In this document: positions 52,613 through 61,728 of the stretch, piece by piece
How the letters are laid out: each line of letters opens with the position of its first letter
How positions within the stretch are numbered: the first letter of the stretch is position 1
Assembly: GCA_040386975.1 (NCBI GenBank)
Contig: JAZKEO010000004.1
Span: 1 to 64,000, forward strand
DNA from: M2408 sp040386975
GTDB lineage: Bacteria > Bacteroidota > Bacteroidia > Flavobacteriales_D > Crocinitomicaceae
Reading direction: 5' to 3'
Length of the DNA stretch: 64,000 nucleotides
The notes under the pieces: generated by a model
Databases searched by the model: none
The model's input: only the letters and a program-made list of their open reading frames with translations
Told to the model about the DNA's origin: nothing
Position numbers and translations under genes: made by a program

Positions 52613-54271
52613 ATGAAAAAACTAAAACTTACACTATTAGCGTTTACAATTGGATCTGCGTTAAATTATTCTGTTGGTCAAACACCAACAATTGAATGGC
52701 AAAAATCACTGGGGGGCTCAAATTCTGATTATGCTTCAACAATAATTCGAACAAGTGATCAAGGTTACATTATAGCTGGCTATACTTCAACCAATAATGA
52801 TGGTGATGTAACTGGATGGCACGCAGGAATAGATACTACAATGTTTATCGATGAATTCGATGATACAACATACTCATTCTATAATTATGGGGATTTTTGG
52901 ATTGTTAAGATGGATGCAGTTGGTAATATTGAATGGCAGAAATGCTTGGGAGGAATAGCAAATGAATCAGCGACTTCTATTGAAGAGACATCAGATGGTG
53001 GTTTTATTTTAGGTGGATATGGTTCTTCAACTGATGGTGATGGATCAACGAATCAAGGATTAAATGACTTTTGGGTTATGAAAATTGACAATACCGGGAA
53101 TAAAATTTGGCAAAAATCTTATGGGGGTTCTTCACAAGATTTTGCAAATTCTATCAAAGAAACCAATGATGGAGGTTATATCGTTGCTGGTTCTTCAAAA
53201 TCAAATAACGGAGATGTTACTGGTAATCAAGGCGAAGAAGATTTATGGGTTTTAAAACTTGACAATATAGGAAATTTAGAATGGAAAAAATCATTAGGAG
53301 GTAGTCATTGGGATGAAGTATATGCCGTTCAACAAACTTTTGATGGGGGGTTTATTTTAACTGGATTAACTCGATCTAATGAAGGGGATATAAGTGGTAA
53401 TCATAATCCGCCAATAGGAGGAGGTAGTACATATACTGCAAATGATGTATTACTACTAAAATTAAGTAACATTGGAGTCGTTGAATGGCAAAAGTGCCTA
53501 GGGGGAACAGGGGGAGATTATGCCAAATCAATTCAACAAACAATAGATAATGGTTATATTTTAGCTGGTTCCACATCATCAACTGATGGTGATGTAACTG
53601 GATATCACCTTGGCACACAGCCAGCAAACTCAGATTTCTGGATTGTTAAATTGAATGATTTAGGGACGATTGAATGGCAAAAAGCCTTAGGTGGTACTGG
53701 TCGAGATGAAGCTAATTCAATTAGTCAAAGCTCTGATAAAGGATTCATTGTCACAGGTTGGACGAATTCAACTGATGGGGATATCTCATCGAATAATGGT
53801 TCTGAAGATTTTTGGGCTGTTAAATTAGACTCTATAGGTACTTTTTTATGGGAAAAGACACTTGGAGGAACTTCCTATGACAGGGCAAATTCAGTCTCAG
53901 AGACAAATAATGGCGGTTATATTTTAACAGGTATTACACAGTCTTCCAATGGTGACATAACAACTCCAAATAGAGGTAGTTACGATGTTTGGGTTGTTAA
54001 ACTTTCTAATGGAACTGCTAATTTAGAAGATCTTGAAAATGAAGTTTCAATATCTCCAAATCCAACATCAGGAAAAATTTATCTCAAAAATTTATCTCAA
54101 AAAGTAGATTTTCAAGTATTTGACATATACGGAAAATTGGTTTGTGAATACAAAAATCTAAGTTCAAATTCAATTGATTTAAGTTCACTTGCAAATGGAA
54201 TTTATCATCTAAGTATTTATGATAAAGAAAATAATACTTTAAATACGGAAAGAATACTTTTGAATAAGTAA
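52613..54271 (+). CDS. T9SS-secreted beta-propeller-like repeat protein
   Basis: A 552-residue protein with a signal peptide (ends YSVGQ). About seven repeats of roughly 60-70 residues follow, with the consensus G-x-I-EWQKSLGG-x-x-x-D-x-A-x-SI and then T-x-DGGYI-x-AG-x-x-x-S-x-DGDVTG, then DFW-V-VKLD. The repeat number and strand pattern suggest a beta-propeller. A type A T9SS domain ends the protein (ISPNPTSGKIYLKNL). The C-terminal segment is almost the same as in the preceding gene. Binding partner or substrate is unknown; many such proteins are surface adhesins or structural. The spacer upstream (52445-52612) has no clear promoter. Confidence 0.85.
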   Translation: MKKLKLTLLAFTIGSALNYSVGQTPTIEWQKSLGGSNSDYASTIIRTSDQGYIIAGYTSTNNDGDVTGWHAGIDTTMFIDEFDDTTYSFYNYGDFWIVKMDAVGNIEWQKCLGGIANESATSIEETSDGGFILGGYGSSTDGDGSTNQGLNDFWVMKIDNTGNKIWQKSYGGSSQDFANSIKETNDGGYIVAGSSKSNNGDVTGNQGEEDLWVLKLDNIGNLEWKKSLGGSHWDEVYAVQQTFDGGFILTGLTRSNEGDISGNHNPPIGGGSTYTANDVLLLKLSNIGVVEWQKCLGGTGGDYAKSIQQTIDNGYILAGSTSSTDGDVTGYHLGTQPANSDFWIVKLNDLGTIEWQKALGGTGRDEANSISQSSDKGFIVTGWTNSTDGDISSNNGSEDFWAVKLDSIGTFLWEKTLGGTSYDRANSVSETNNGGYILTGITQSSNGDITTPNRGSYDVWVVKLSNGTANLEDLENEVSISPNPTSGKIYLKNLSQKVDFQVFDIYGKLVCEYKNLSSNSIDLSSLANGIYHLSIYDKENNTLNTERILLNK

Positions 54272-54292
54272 ATTCTTTTTTCACAAGATTTA

Positions 54293-54322
54293 AACGCCGA
54301 GTATTTCACTTGGCGTTTTTTA
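54293..54322 (+). terminator. Rho-independent terminator after the propeller gene
   Basis: Stem aacgccgagt / acttggcgtt (54293-54302, 54308-54317) with one G-T pair and a 5-nt loop, followed by further Ts. It is almost the same as the trxA terminator at 51080-51107. Confidence 0.85.
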
Positions 54323-54386
54323 TTTCCTTGCATTTCAACGCCCTTTTTCACAGTTTTAGTATCTTTGCAGAAATTTAAATTTTAAA

Positions 54387-55070
54387 ATGGATAAATTTAT
54401 CAATAGATTAAAATATTACGGAGTTGGTTTTGGAATCGGCTTACTTTTCGTTTTCATGTTTTTTCAAAACAGAGGTTGTAGTTGGCTTCCTGAAAACCGT
54501 GTTAAAAATTCCATTTTAGAACGCGTTATTGTTATTTCAGATGATGAAAAAGCAACATTAAAATCAAAAGGAATTAAAAATGAAGAAGTAATCGAACTTT
54601 TAAATTCCGGTGAAATCGATTACGAAAAAAGCGTAAAAGAAGGAAAAACAAAAATTTATTTTCTTTCAAATGATAAAATCAAAATCTATTTCACGCTTCC
54701 AGAAAACAATTATATTTCAGAGGTGAAATATGCCAATAAGTCAGTGAGTAAAATCTTGAATTCGACAACTGGAATGGGAGATTTAATCCATTTCCCGAAC
54801 GATAAAGATTTGATTTACGTTGATTCTGCAAAAGTTCTTTCACAACAACAAGAGGAATTAGGTTTTATCAATCAAAAATTGATTTTAAAATCTTTAAAAA
54901 AGAGCGGACAAATTGATTTTTCCAAAACATTTTATTTCAAAAAGCCAAGACCAATTGTTTATTTGACTTACAAAGACACAAAAGGCTTTCCTATTTCGTC
55001 TAAAACATATTGGTACAAAAATAAAATTACGATTAAATCGTTTGAAAAAGCAATTACGAACATCAAATAA
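54387..55070 (+). CDS. Membrane-anchored conserved protein upstream of lpxD (DUF4258-like)
   Basis: A 227-residue protein. One N-terminal membrane helix (YYGVGFGIGLLFVFMFF, residues about 10-26) is followed by QNRGCSWLPENRVKNSILERVIV and a soluble domain. Families with this N-terminal pattern next to lpxD occur widely in Bacteroidota; I associate it with DUF4258 but with modest certainty. Its position 35 nt before lpxD suggests a role in envelope synthesis, unproven. A TATCTTTG box at 54360-54367 lies 19 nt before the ATG. Confidence 0.65.
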   Translation: MDKFINRLKYYGVGFGIGLLFVFMFFQNRGCSWLPENRVKNSILERVIVISDDEKATLKSKGIKNEEVIELLNSGEIDYEKSVKEGKTKIYFLSNDKIKIYFTLPENNYISEVKYANKSVSKILNSTTGMGDLIHFPNDKDLIYVDSAKVLSQQQEELGFINQKLILKSLKKSGQIDFSKTFYFKKPRPIVYLTYKDTKGFPISSKTYWYKNKITIKSFEKAITNIK

Positions 55071-55101
55071 TTGTTAATTATCAATTTTATTTTTAATTTT
55101 G
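55071..55101 (+). promoter_or_regulatory. lpxD promoter, leaderless type
   Basis: TTG at 55071-55073, 20-nt spacer, TAATTTTG at 55094-55101, then aaca and the ATG at 55106. The -33 element starts directly after the preceding gene's stop. Confidence 0.6.
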
Positions 55102-55105
55102 AACA

Positions 55106-56155
55106 ATGGAATTTTCTGCCGAACAAATTGCTGGAATACTTAATGGAGAAATTTCGGGAAATCCCGAAGTGAAAGTAACAGCATTATCAAAAATAGAAGA
55201 AGGAACAGAAGGAACTTTATCTTTTCTTTCGAATCCAAAATACGATGAATATCTTTATTCAACGGGAGCATCGATTTGCATTGTTAATAAAACATTTGTT
55301 CCACTGAAAGAATTGCCAAAAACATTGACTTTAGTGAAAGTGGACGATGCGTATGCTTGTTTTGCCAAATTGTTGGATTTTTACAATCAAATGCGTCAAA
55401 AAGCTCCAAAAATTGAGCAACCATCTTTTATTTCTGAATCAGCTAAAATTGGTGAAGATTTATATTTAGGTGCTTTTGCATACATTTCTGACGGAGCAAA
55501 AATTGGAAAAAACGTAAAAATTTATCCAAATGTGTTTATTGGAGAAAATGTAACTATTGGCGATAATTCAATCCTTTACCCTGGAGCAAATGTGTATGCT
55601 GATTGTGTAATCGGAGAACATTGTATCATTCACTCAGGCGTAATCATTGGAGCAGATGGCTTTGGTTTTGTACCTGACGAAAAAGGAGAATACCAGAAAG
55701 TTCCACAAATTGGGAATGTTATTTTAGAAGATTACGTTGAAGTTGGCTCAAATTCAACAATCGATAGAGCTACTTTAGGCTCAACAATTATTCGTCGTGG
55801 TGTAAAAATTGACAATTTATGTCAAATTGCTCACAACGTGGAAGTTGGAAAAAATACTGCTATGGCAGCACAAGTTGGAATCGCCGGTTCTGCAAAAATT
55901 GGCGAAAGCGTGATGATTGGTGGCCAAGTTGGAATTGCAGGACATTTACACATTGCAAACGAAACAAAAATCGTTGCTCAATCTGGTGTTCCAAATACAA
56001 TCAAAAAAGCAGATACTTTTATGGGTTCTCCAGCAATTCCATTGGATGATTTTAAAAAATCGTATTCTGGATTCAGAAAATTACCTTTTATCCTGAATAA
56101 AATTCAAGAGTTTGAACAAAAATTTAAAGAACTAACAAAAAAATATCAAGAATAA
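55106..56155 (+). CDS. lpxD: UDP-3-O-acylglucosamine N-acyltransferase
   Basis: A 349-residue trimeric enzyme of lipid A synthesis that adds the second acyl chain from acyl-ACP to UDP-3-O-acyl-GlcN. An N-terminal uridine-binding domain (residues 1-100) is followed by hexapeptide repeats forming a left-handed beta-helix (about 105-315). The catalytic histidine is His243 in CQIAHNVEVG. The C-terminal helix (FILNKIQEFEQKFKELTKKY) binds acyl carrier protein. It begins the lpxD, lpxC-fabZ, lpxA cluster. The start at 55106 agrees with the family N-terminus. Confidence 0.96.
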   Translation: MEFSAEQIAGILNGEISGNPEVKVTALSKIEEGTEGTLSFLSNPKYDEYLYSTGASICIVNKTFVPLKELPKTLTLVKVDDAYACFAKLLDFYNQMRQKAPKIEQPSFISESAKIGEDLYLGAFAYISDGAKIGKNVKIYPNVFIGENVTIGDNSILYPGANVYADCVIGEHCIIHSGVIIGADGFGFVPDEKGEYQKVPQIGNVILEDYVEVGSNSTIDRATLGSTIIRRGVKIDNLCQIAHNVEVGKNTAMAAQVGIAGSAKIGESVMIGGQVGIAGHLHIANETKIVAQSGVPNTIKKADTFMGSPAIPLDDFKKSYSGFRKLPFILNKIQEFEQKFKELTKKYQE

Positions 56156-56173
56156 TTAACTTTAAACTTAAGT

Positions 56174-56230
56174 TTTGACTAAAACTTTCAAAAGTCTTTT
56201 GTCTAATGTCTTAAGTCTTTAATCTGATTA
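56174..56230. repeat. Degenerate AGTCTTTTGTCTAATGTC-type spacer
   Basis: The spacer between lpxD and lpxC-fabZ consists of near-repeats of the words aagtcttttgtc, taatgtc and ttaagtcttt. A related inverted word (attagacaaaagact) occurs at about 15241-15256 before the adenosyltransferase gene. It is low-complexity spacer DNA of the kind seen elsewhere in this window. Confidence 0.45.
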
Positions 56231-56235
56231 AAAAA

Positions 56236-57663
56236 ATGGCTGAAAAGCAACGCACCCTTAAAGAAGCTGTAAAATTAACAGGAGTTGGTTTACACACAGG
56301 TGAAAAGGTAAATATCGAAATTTGTCCTGCACCAGAAAATCACGGATATAAATTTCAACGTGTTGATTTAGAAGGACAACCAATCATAAAAGCTGATTGC
56401 GATTTGGTAATCTCAACAGATAGAGGAACAACTTTAGAGCAAAATGGAGCACGAGTTTATACAACTGAGCACGTTTTGGCAGCACTTTACGGAATGCAAG
56501 TGGATAATGCTCTAATAAAAATTGATGCTCCTGAAATTCCAATTTTAGATGGTAGTTCTTGGTTATACGTACAAGCTTTTGAGGCTGTTGGATATGAAGA
56601 ACAAAGTGCCGACAGAGAATATTTTGAATTGACAGAAAACATTCCCTGGGAAGATTTAGAAAAAGGAATTGAATTTTTAGCTATACCAGACAAAAATTAT
56701 AGAATTACCGTAATGGTAGATTATAATTCGCCAGTTTTGGGTACGCAACATGCTCACATTTATAACATTAATGAATTTAAAAGTGAGATTTCAAAATGCA
56801 GAACATTCGTGTTTTTGCGTGAACTTGAATTTTTAGCTACAAATAATTTAATCAAAGGTGGAGATTTAGACAACGCAATTGTTTTAGTTGATAGAACAGA
56901 TGTGAGTCAAGAAGAACTGTCCCGTTTGGCTAAACTATTAGGAAAAGAAGAATTAAAGATTCAAGTTGAAGGACTTGGAGTTTTAAATTCAATCAAATTA
57001 CAGTACGAAAACGAACCTGCAAGACATAAATTATTAGACATTGTTGGTGATTTAGCCTTGATTGGAAAACCAATTAAAGCACATATTTTAGGTGCAAGAC
57101 CAGGACATTCTGGAAATGTACGTTTTGCAAAAGTGCTGAAAGAACAAATCAAAAAGCAAGAAAAACAAGGTAAACAGTTTGATTTAACAAAAGAACCGCT
57201 TTACAATATCAACGACATTGAAAAAATGCTTCCTCACCGTTATCCATTTTTGATGGTGGATAAAATCATGGAAATCAATGAAGATAACATCATCGGAGTG
57301 AAAAACATTACGATGAATGAACCTCAGTTTACAGGACATTTCCCAGGAAATCCAGTTTTTCCAGGAGTTTTACAAATTGAAGCGATGGCTCAAGTTGGTG
57401 GAATTTTCTCTTTAAGTAAAGTTGAAGATCCACATTTGTATTCGACTTATTTCATGAAAATTGATAATGTAAAATTCAAACAAAAAGTTGTTCCAGGAGA
57501 TACAATTGTTTTTGACTTGAAATTACTTTCACCAATGAGACGTGGACTTGTTCACATGGGAGGAATTGCTTATGTAAACGGAAAACCAGTTATGGAAGCT
57601 GAAATGTTGGCACAAGTTATTAAAGATAAAGTTGAAAAATTAGCGAATATAATAGCAGATTAA
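56236..57663 (+). CDS. lpxC-fabZ: Bifunctional UDP-3-O-acyl-GlcNAc deacetylase / 3-hydroxyacyl-ACP dehydratase
   Basis: A 475-residue fusion typical of Bacteroidota. Residues about 1-310 are LpxC, the committed zinc-dependent deacetylase of lipid A synthesis, with His79 (TEHVLAAL), His264 and Asp268 (HKLLDIVGD) and His291 (GARPGHSGN). Residues about 325-475 are FabZ with LPHRYPFLMVDK, catalytic His368 in GHFPGNPVFPG and Glu382 in IEAMAQ, which dehydrates 3-hydroxyacyl-ACP. A lysine/glutamine-rich linker joins the two. The fusion couples lipid A and fatty acid fluxes, which compete for the same 3-hydroxyacyl-ACP. Its stop codon overlaps the lpxA start (TAATG). Confidence 0.97.
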   Translation: MAEKQRTLKEAVKLTGVGLHTGEKVNIEICPAPENHGYKFQRVDLEGQPIIKADCDLVISTDRGTTLEQNGARVYTTEHVLAALYGMQVDNALIKIDAPEIPILDGSSWLYVQAFEAVGYEEQSADREYFELTENIPWEDLEKGIEFLAIPDKNYRITVMVDYNSPVLGTQHAHIYNINEFKSEISKCRTFVFLRELEFLATNNLIKGGDLDNAIVLVDRTDVSQEELSRLAKLLGKEELKIQVEGLGVLNSIKLQYENEPARHKLLDIVGDLALIGKPIKAHILGARPGHSGNVRFAKVLKEQIKKQEKQGKQFDLTKEPLYNINDIEKMLPHRYPFLMVDKIMEINEDNIIGVKNITMNEPQFTGHFPGNPVFPGVLQIEAMAQVGGIFSLSKVEDPHLYSTYFMKIDNVKFKQKVVPGDTIVFDLKLLSPMRRGLVHMGGIAYVNGKPVMEAEMLAQVIKDKVEKLANIIAD

Positions 57664-58474
57664 TGATAAGTAAATTTTCAAATGTTTCACCAGACGCACA
57701 ATTAGGTCAAGATGTTATCGTAGATTCATTTTCAACCATTTTTGAAGATGTTATCATTGGAGCTGGAACGCGTATTCATCCAAACGTTACGATTTATCCA
57801 GGAACACGAATNNNNNNNNNNTCCGACGGGAATTGATATTGGATAAAAGTATAAATTGTGAAATTTTTCCAGGTGCAGTTATTGGCGTTATACCACAAGA
57901 TTTAAAGTTTAATGGAGAATATACAACAGTTGAAATTGGTAACAATACTAAGATTAGAGAATGTGTAACCATTCACCGAGGCACTAGCGACCGTTTATGC
58001 ACCAAAATCGGAAATAACTGTCTGTTAATGACGTATGTACACGTTGCTCACGATTGTCAAATTGGAAATAATGTTATTTTAGCTTCTTATGTTGGTTTAT
58101 CTGGGCACGTAACAATTGAAGACCACGCAATTTTGGAAGGAACAGTTGTTGCCCAACAATTTGTAAAAATCGGAGCTCACGCCTTCGTTGGTGGAGCTTC
58201 TTTGGTTCGAAAAGACATTCCTCCTTACGTAAAAGCTGCTCGTGAACCACTAACTTTTGCTGGAGTAAATTCAGTTGGAATCCGCAGAAGAGGTTATTCA
58301 GATGAAGAAGTTCGTGAGATTGAAGATATCTACCGCATTTTATATGTTTTGAATAGTAATATTTCAAAAGGATTAATTGCAATCAAAGAATCGATGGCAG
58401 ATACAACAATAAGAAAACAAATTCTCTCTTTCATAGAATCTTCGGATAAAGGAATCATTCGAGGATTAATTTAA
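57663..58474 (+). CDS. lpxA: Acyl-ACP--UDP-N-acetylglucosamine O-acyltransferase, interrupted by an assembly gap
   Basis: LpxA performs the first step of lipid A synthesis. The ATG at 57663-57665 overlaps the preceding TAA by one base. The first 49 codons (MISKFSNVSPDAQLGQDVIV ... IYPGTR) and the segment after the gap (INCEIFPGAVIGVIPQDLKF ... to KGIIRGLI) are both clearly LpxA hexapeptide-repeat sequence. The catalytic histidine is in VHVAHDCQIGNN, and AREPLTFAGVNSVGIRRRG is typical. The two parts are in different frames as written. The frames agree only if the true gap length leaves remainder 2 when divided by 3. I treat this as an assembly artefact, not a real frameshift, because every catalytic feature is intact. 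Confidence 0.9.
57812..57821. other. Assembly gap (10 N) in lpxA
   Basis: Ten Ns interrupt lpxA after codon 49. The frame before and after is inconsistent with a 10-nt gap. Confidence 0.95.
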
Positions 58475-58516
58475 TTTTCGCCTAACTACAATCATTTACA
58501 GCATTTTATAGAATCC

Positions 58517-59950
58517 ATGAATAGAGGAGATATTATCGAATTACAAATTACCGATTACGCTTTTGGAGGAAAAGGAATCGCTAAAATAGCAAGTGAACAA
58601 GGTGATTACGTTGTTTTTGTAGAAAATGCTTTCCCTGGACAAAAAGTACTTGCTAAAGTTGACACCAAAAGAAAAAGACATGCTGAGTGCAAGTTGATTG
58701 AAGTTTTAGAACGTTCTCCAGAAGAAATAAAATTAAATTACCAAGAAATTTCTGGAGCACCATACATTTTTGTTCCAATTGAAATTCAAGAATCTTATAA
58801 AAAAGATACAAGCTTAGATTTATACCGAAAATTAGCTAATATTCAAGATATTAAAAGCAAATTTGACGAGTTTATATCTTCTCCTTTGCATTTCAACTAT
58901 AGAAATAAAATGGAATACAGCTTTTCTTCCATTGAACACGATATTGAAACAAACGAAGAAAAAGATGACGCTTTTGCACTTGGATTTAAACGCCGTGGAA
59001 CATGGTGGAAAGTTGAAAGTTTAAACAAAGAAAGTGGTTTGTTTGACCAACAATGGGAAAATGAATTGATTCACATCAGACAATTTTTAGAAAAAACAAA
59101 TTTGCCTGCTTGGCATCCGCCGAAAAAAACAGGATTTTTTAGACACATTGTTGTAAGAAAATCTTTTTTTGAAAATAAACTTTTAATTAATCTTGTCACT
59201 TCTTCTGAAGGAATAAAACAGTTTGATGTTCAGGCTTTTTCATCGTTTTTACAAGGCATTTTAGGCGAACGTTTAGCTGGATTTCAACATACTATAAACG
59301 ACAATGTTGCCGATAGAGCAAAAATTGAAAACGGGGAAAACAACATGATTTTCGGAAAAGAAAAAATCATTGAAAACCTACTCGATTTGAAGTTCGAAAT
59401 CAGTATGGAAAGTTTTTTTCAAACTAACCCATCTTGTGCAGAATTACTTTACAACAAAGCCTTAGATTATGTTTTTGAAGACAATCAACTTGAAAACAAG
59501 GTTGTGATGGATTTATTTTGTGGAACAGGTACAATTGGACAAATTTTATCAAAACGTTCTAAAAACACAGAAATCATTGGTGTTGATATTGTTGAAGAAG
59601 CAATCGAAGATGCCAAAAAAAATGCTTTAAGAAATAACATTGAAGGAGTTAAGTTTTTTGCTGCTGATGTCGGAAAGTTTTTAAAAGAATTTCCACATTA
59701 TGTTGGGAAAATTGGAACAATCATTTTAGATCCACCTAGGGCAGGAATTGCCCCAAAAACCTTGCAAAAAGTAATTGATTTAGGTTCTGATAGAATTGTA
59801 TATATTTCTTGTAATCCAGCGACACAAGCCCGTGATGCCGAATTATTAATCAAATCAGGTTACGAATTAGACAAAATCACTTTAGCCGATCAATTTCCTC
59901 ATACGAGTCATGTAGAGGCAATCGCTAAGTTTATAAAAGTAAAATCATAA
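58517..59950 (+). CDS. rlmD: 23S rRNA (uracil-C5)-methyltransferase, RlmD-like (RumA/TrmA family)
   Basis: A 477-residue SAM-dependent m5U methyltransferase. The N-terminal TRAM domain (residues 1-60: GDIIELQITDYAFGGKGIAKI) binds RNA. A central domain precedes the Rossmann fold with MDLFCGTGTIGQ. The catalytic cysteine is in YISCNPATQARD, and DPPRAGI precedes it. It modifies U1939 or a related uridine of 23S rRNA; the iron-sulfur cysteine cluster of the classical RumA is not visible, as in many Bacteroidota homologues, so the exact target is uncertain. It lies 42 nt after lpxA, in the place where efp is often found in relatives. Confidence 0.88.
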   Translation: MNRGDIIELQITDYAFGGKGIAKIASEQGDYVVFVENAFPGQKVLAKVDTKRKRHAECKLIEVLERSPEEIKLNYQEISGAPYIFVPIEIQESYKKDTSLDLYRKLANIQDIKSKFDEFISSPLHFNYRNKMEYSFSSIEHDIETNEEKDDAFALGFKRRGTWWKVESLNKESGLFDQQWENELIHIRQFLEKTNLPAWHPPKKTGFFRHIVVRKSFFENKLLINLVTSSEGIKQFDVQAFSSFLQGILGERLAGFQHTINDNVADRAKIENGENNMIFGKEKIIENLLDLKFEISMESFFQTNPSCAELLYNKALDYVFEDNQLENKVVMDLFCGTGTIGQILSKRSKNTEIIGVDIVEEAIEDAKKNALRNNIEGVKFFAADVGKFLKEFPHYVGKIGTIILDPPRAGIAPKTLQKVIDLGSDRIVYISCNPATQARDAELLIKSGYELDKITLADQFPHTSHVEAIAKFIKVKS

Positions 59951-60035
59951 TCAACTCAAATTTGGAATACTTTTTGACTTATTTAAAAATCAAAAAGAAA
60001 GTCGTATATTTAACCAACATTCACAAATAAATAAA

Positions 60036-61637
60036 ATGAAAAAAATCATTACTCTTATTACTTTAAGCTTATTTTTAGTAAATTCAAATGCACAAACGCT
60101 TCAAACCTACAATGGTGTTTTTGAAAATGGTAAAGCTGTTTATCAATATTACGAAAATGAAAAATCGGATCGTATTTACGAAGGAACATTTTCTTATGTA
60201 AGTAAATTGTATAGTGTTATAGGTCAATTTAAAGAGAATAAGCGTACAGGGAAATGGAAAGTTTCGGCTGTAAATAAAGTTTTTACTAACGAAAAAGGTA
60301 AAATATCTTTAAATACCTTGATTTCTGGATCTTATTTAGCAGGAAGTATGGATGGAATTTGGACGTTTTCAAACACAACAAAAACCTTCAATCCAAAAAC
60401 TAAAAAAGCAAATCCGAAAGCAGAAAAAGTCGTTGCTATTGCTTCTTTTAAAGATAATCATTTTACAGGGAAATTCTCTTATGATAAAACATTTTTAACA
60501 AAAACGGTTATCAGCGGCCAATTCAATGAAGGTGGTTTTGCAGATGGAGTTTGGTCGGTTAAAAGTCCAAAATTGATTGAGGAAATCAAATATAAAAATG
60601 GTTTGATTTACTCAAAATTGGTAAAGGATATTACAACTGGTGAAAAAATCATCTATTATGATAGTTCACTTTTCCAAGAACAATTCTGGCAAGCTTATAA
60701 TCCAGCGACAAAAATGGCTCAAATGAATGAGCAAATTTACTTTTTGGATACCATTGAAGTTCAAAATGAAGCCATTTCGCTTTGGAGTTCAGACCAATTT
60801 ATTGTGGAGAAATTTAGTACCATTATCAATCCTCTTTATTATTACAAAAAAGGTCAAACAAAACCTCACGCTTACGAAGTTAAAATCATTGCTTGTGCAG
60901 ACAATACAGATTGTTATGCAAAATACATGCGAATGAAAAATGAAGAATTAGATCGCGTCTTGCAAGAACAATATGCATTAAGCGAAAAATTACGTTTAGA
61001 AAATCTTGAAAAAGAGGAATTAGCTCGTATTGAAAAAGAAAAAGAGATGGAGCGTATTCGTTTAGAAAACATTTCAAACACTATTCTTTCAGGTGATAAA
61101 TTAATGGAGCAGAAAAAGTATAGAGAAGCAATAGAAATTTACACCGAGGCAAATACTTTACAATATTCTGAAGACGTAAGTATGAAAATTTTATCTTGTC
61201 AGAAAGAAATGCACGACATAACTGCCAAACATGAAATGAAAAAAGAGTTGTACGACAAAATGAATACGACTTCGACAGCAGCTTTTGCTCAAACAAGTTT
61301 GCTTTTAACACCTTTGAAAAACAAAAAGAAAACGTATGCCAACAATTATACCCTTTGTATGGACTATTTGAAAATCAATTTTAATACAAAGTTAGATGCT
61401 TATAAAAAATTGAATCCATCCTTTGAATCAAATACAGATTCTTGGACTGATACAGATGAAAAATCAACTGAAATGCTTAAGGAATTAAACAACGTAGCTG
61501 ATGAAGTAGCAAAATTTCAAGCAGCTGTTTCAGATGCAACAATGACAAATAATAAAAACAAATTGAGAGTCTTAAATTCTTCCATCAATCCAAAAATTAT
61601 TGTGAATGACATGATTAATTTCAAGCAAGTGAAATAA
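60036..61637 (+). CDS. Exported protein with MORN-like N-terminus and charged coiled coil, unknown function
   Basis: A 533-residue protein with a signal peptide (MKKIITLITLSLFLVNSNAQ). Residues about 25-200 contain MORN-like hairpins (YNGVFENGKAVYQYYENEK, IWTFSNT, GQFNEGGFADGVW). Residues about 300-345 form a highly charged coil (EKLRLENLEKEELARIEKEKEMERIR). Then a TPR-like pair (KLMEQKKYREAIEIYTEAN) and a helical tail follow. No T9SS domain or lipobox is seen, so it should be periplasmic. I do not recognise a family. It resembles the exported MORN protein at 16209 only in its repeat type. Confidence 0.7.
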   Translation: MKKIITLITLSLFLVNSNAQTLQTYNGVFENGKAVYQYYENEKSDRIYEGTFSYVSKLYSVIGQFKENKRTGKWKVSAVNKVFTNEKGKISLNTLISGSYLAGSMDGIWTFSNTTKTFNPKTKKANPKAEKVVAIASFKDNHFTGKFSYDKTFLTKTVISGQFNEGGFADGVWSVKSPKLIEEIKYKNGLIYSKLVKDITTGEKIIYYDSSLFQEQFWQAYNPATKMAQMNEQIYFLDTIEVQNEAISLWSSDQFIVEKFSTIINPLYYYKKGQTKPHAYEVKIIACADNTDCYAKYMRMKNEELDRVLQEQYALSEKLRLENLEKEELARIEKEKEMERIRLENISNTILSGDKLMEQKKYREAIEIYTEANTLQYSEDVSMKILSCQKEMHDITAKHEMKKELYDKMNTTSTAAFAQTSLLLTPLKNKKKTYANNYTLCMDYLKINFNTKLDAYKKLNPSFESNTDSWTDTDEKSTEMLKELNNVADEVAKFQAAVSDATMTNNKNKLRVLNSSINPKIIVNDMINFKQVK

Positions 61638-61690
61638 TTCAGAATTTGAAGAATAAAATATTTAAGCAGCTTAAATCATCTAACAAAATA

Positions 61691-61719
61691 ATAAGCGACA
61701 TTAAATGAATGTCGCTTAT
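61691..61719. terminator. Bidirectional terminator hairpin
   Basis: A perfect 12-bp stem ataagcgacatt / aatgtcgcttat (61691-61702, 61708-61719) with a 5-nt loop lies between two convergent genes. The T-runs are short on both sides. Confidence 0.7.
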
Positions 61720-61728
61720 TTACTAAAA

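Noticed and set aside
59970..59997. Hairpin ctttttga/tcaaaaag after the rlmD gene
   Set aside because: An A/T-only style stem with no following T-run; a weak structure expected by chance in this composition.
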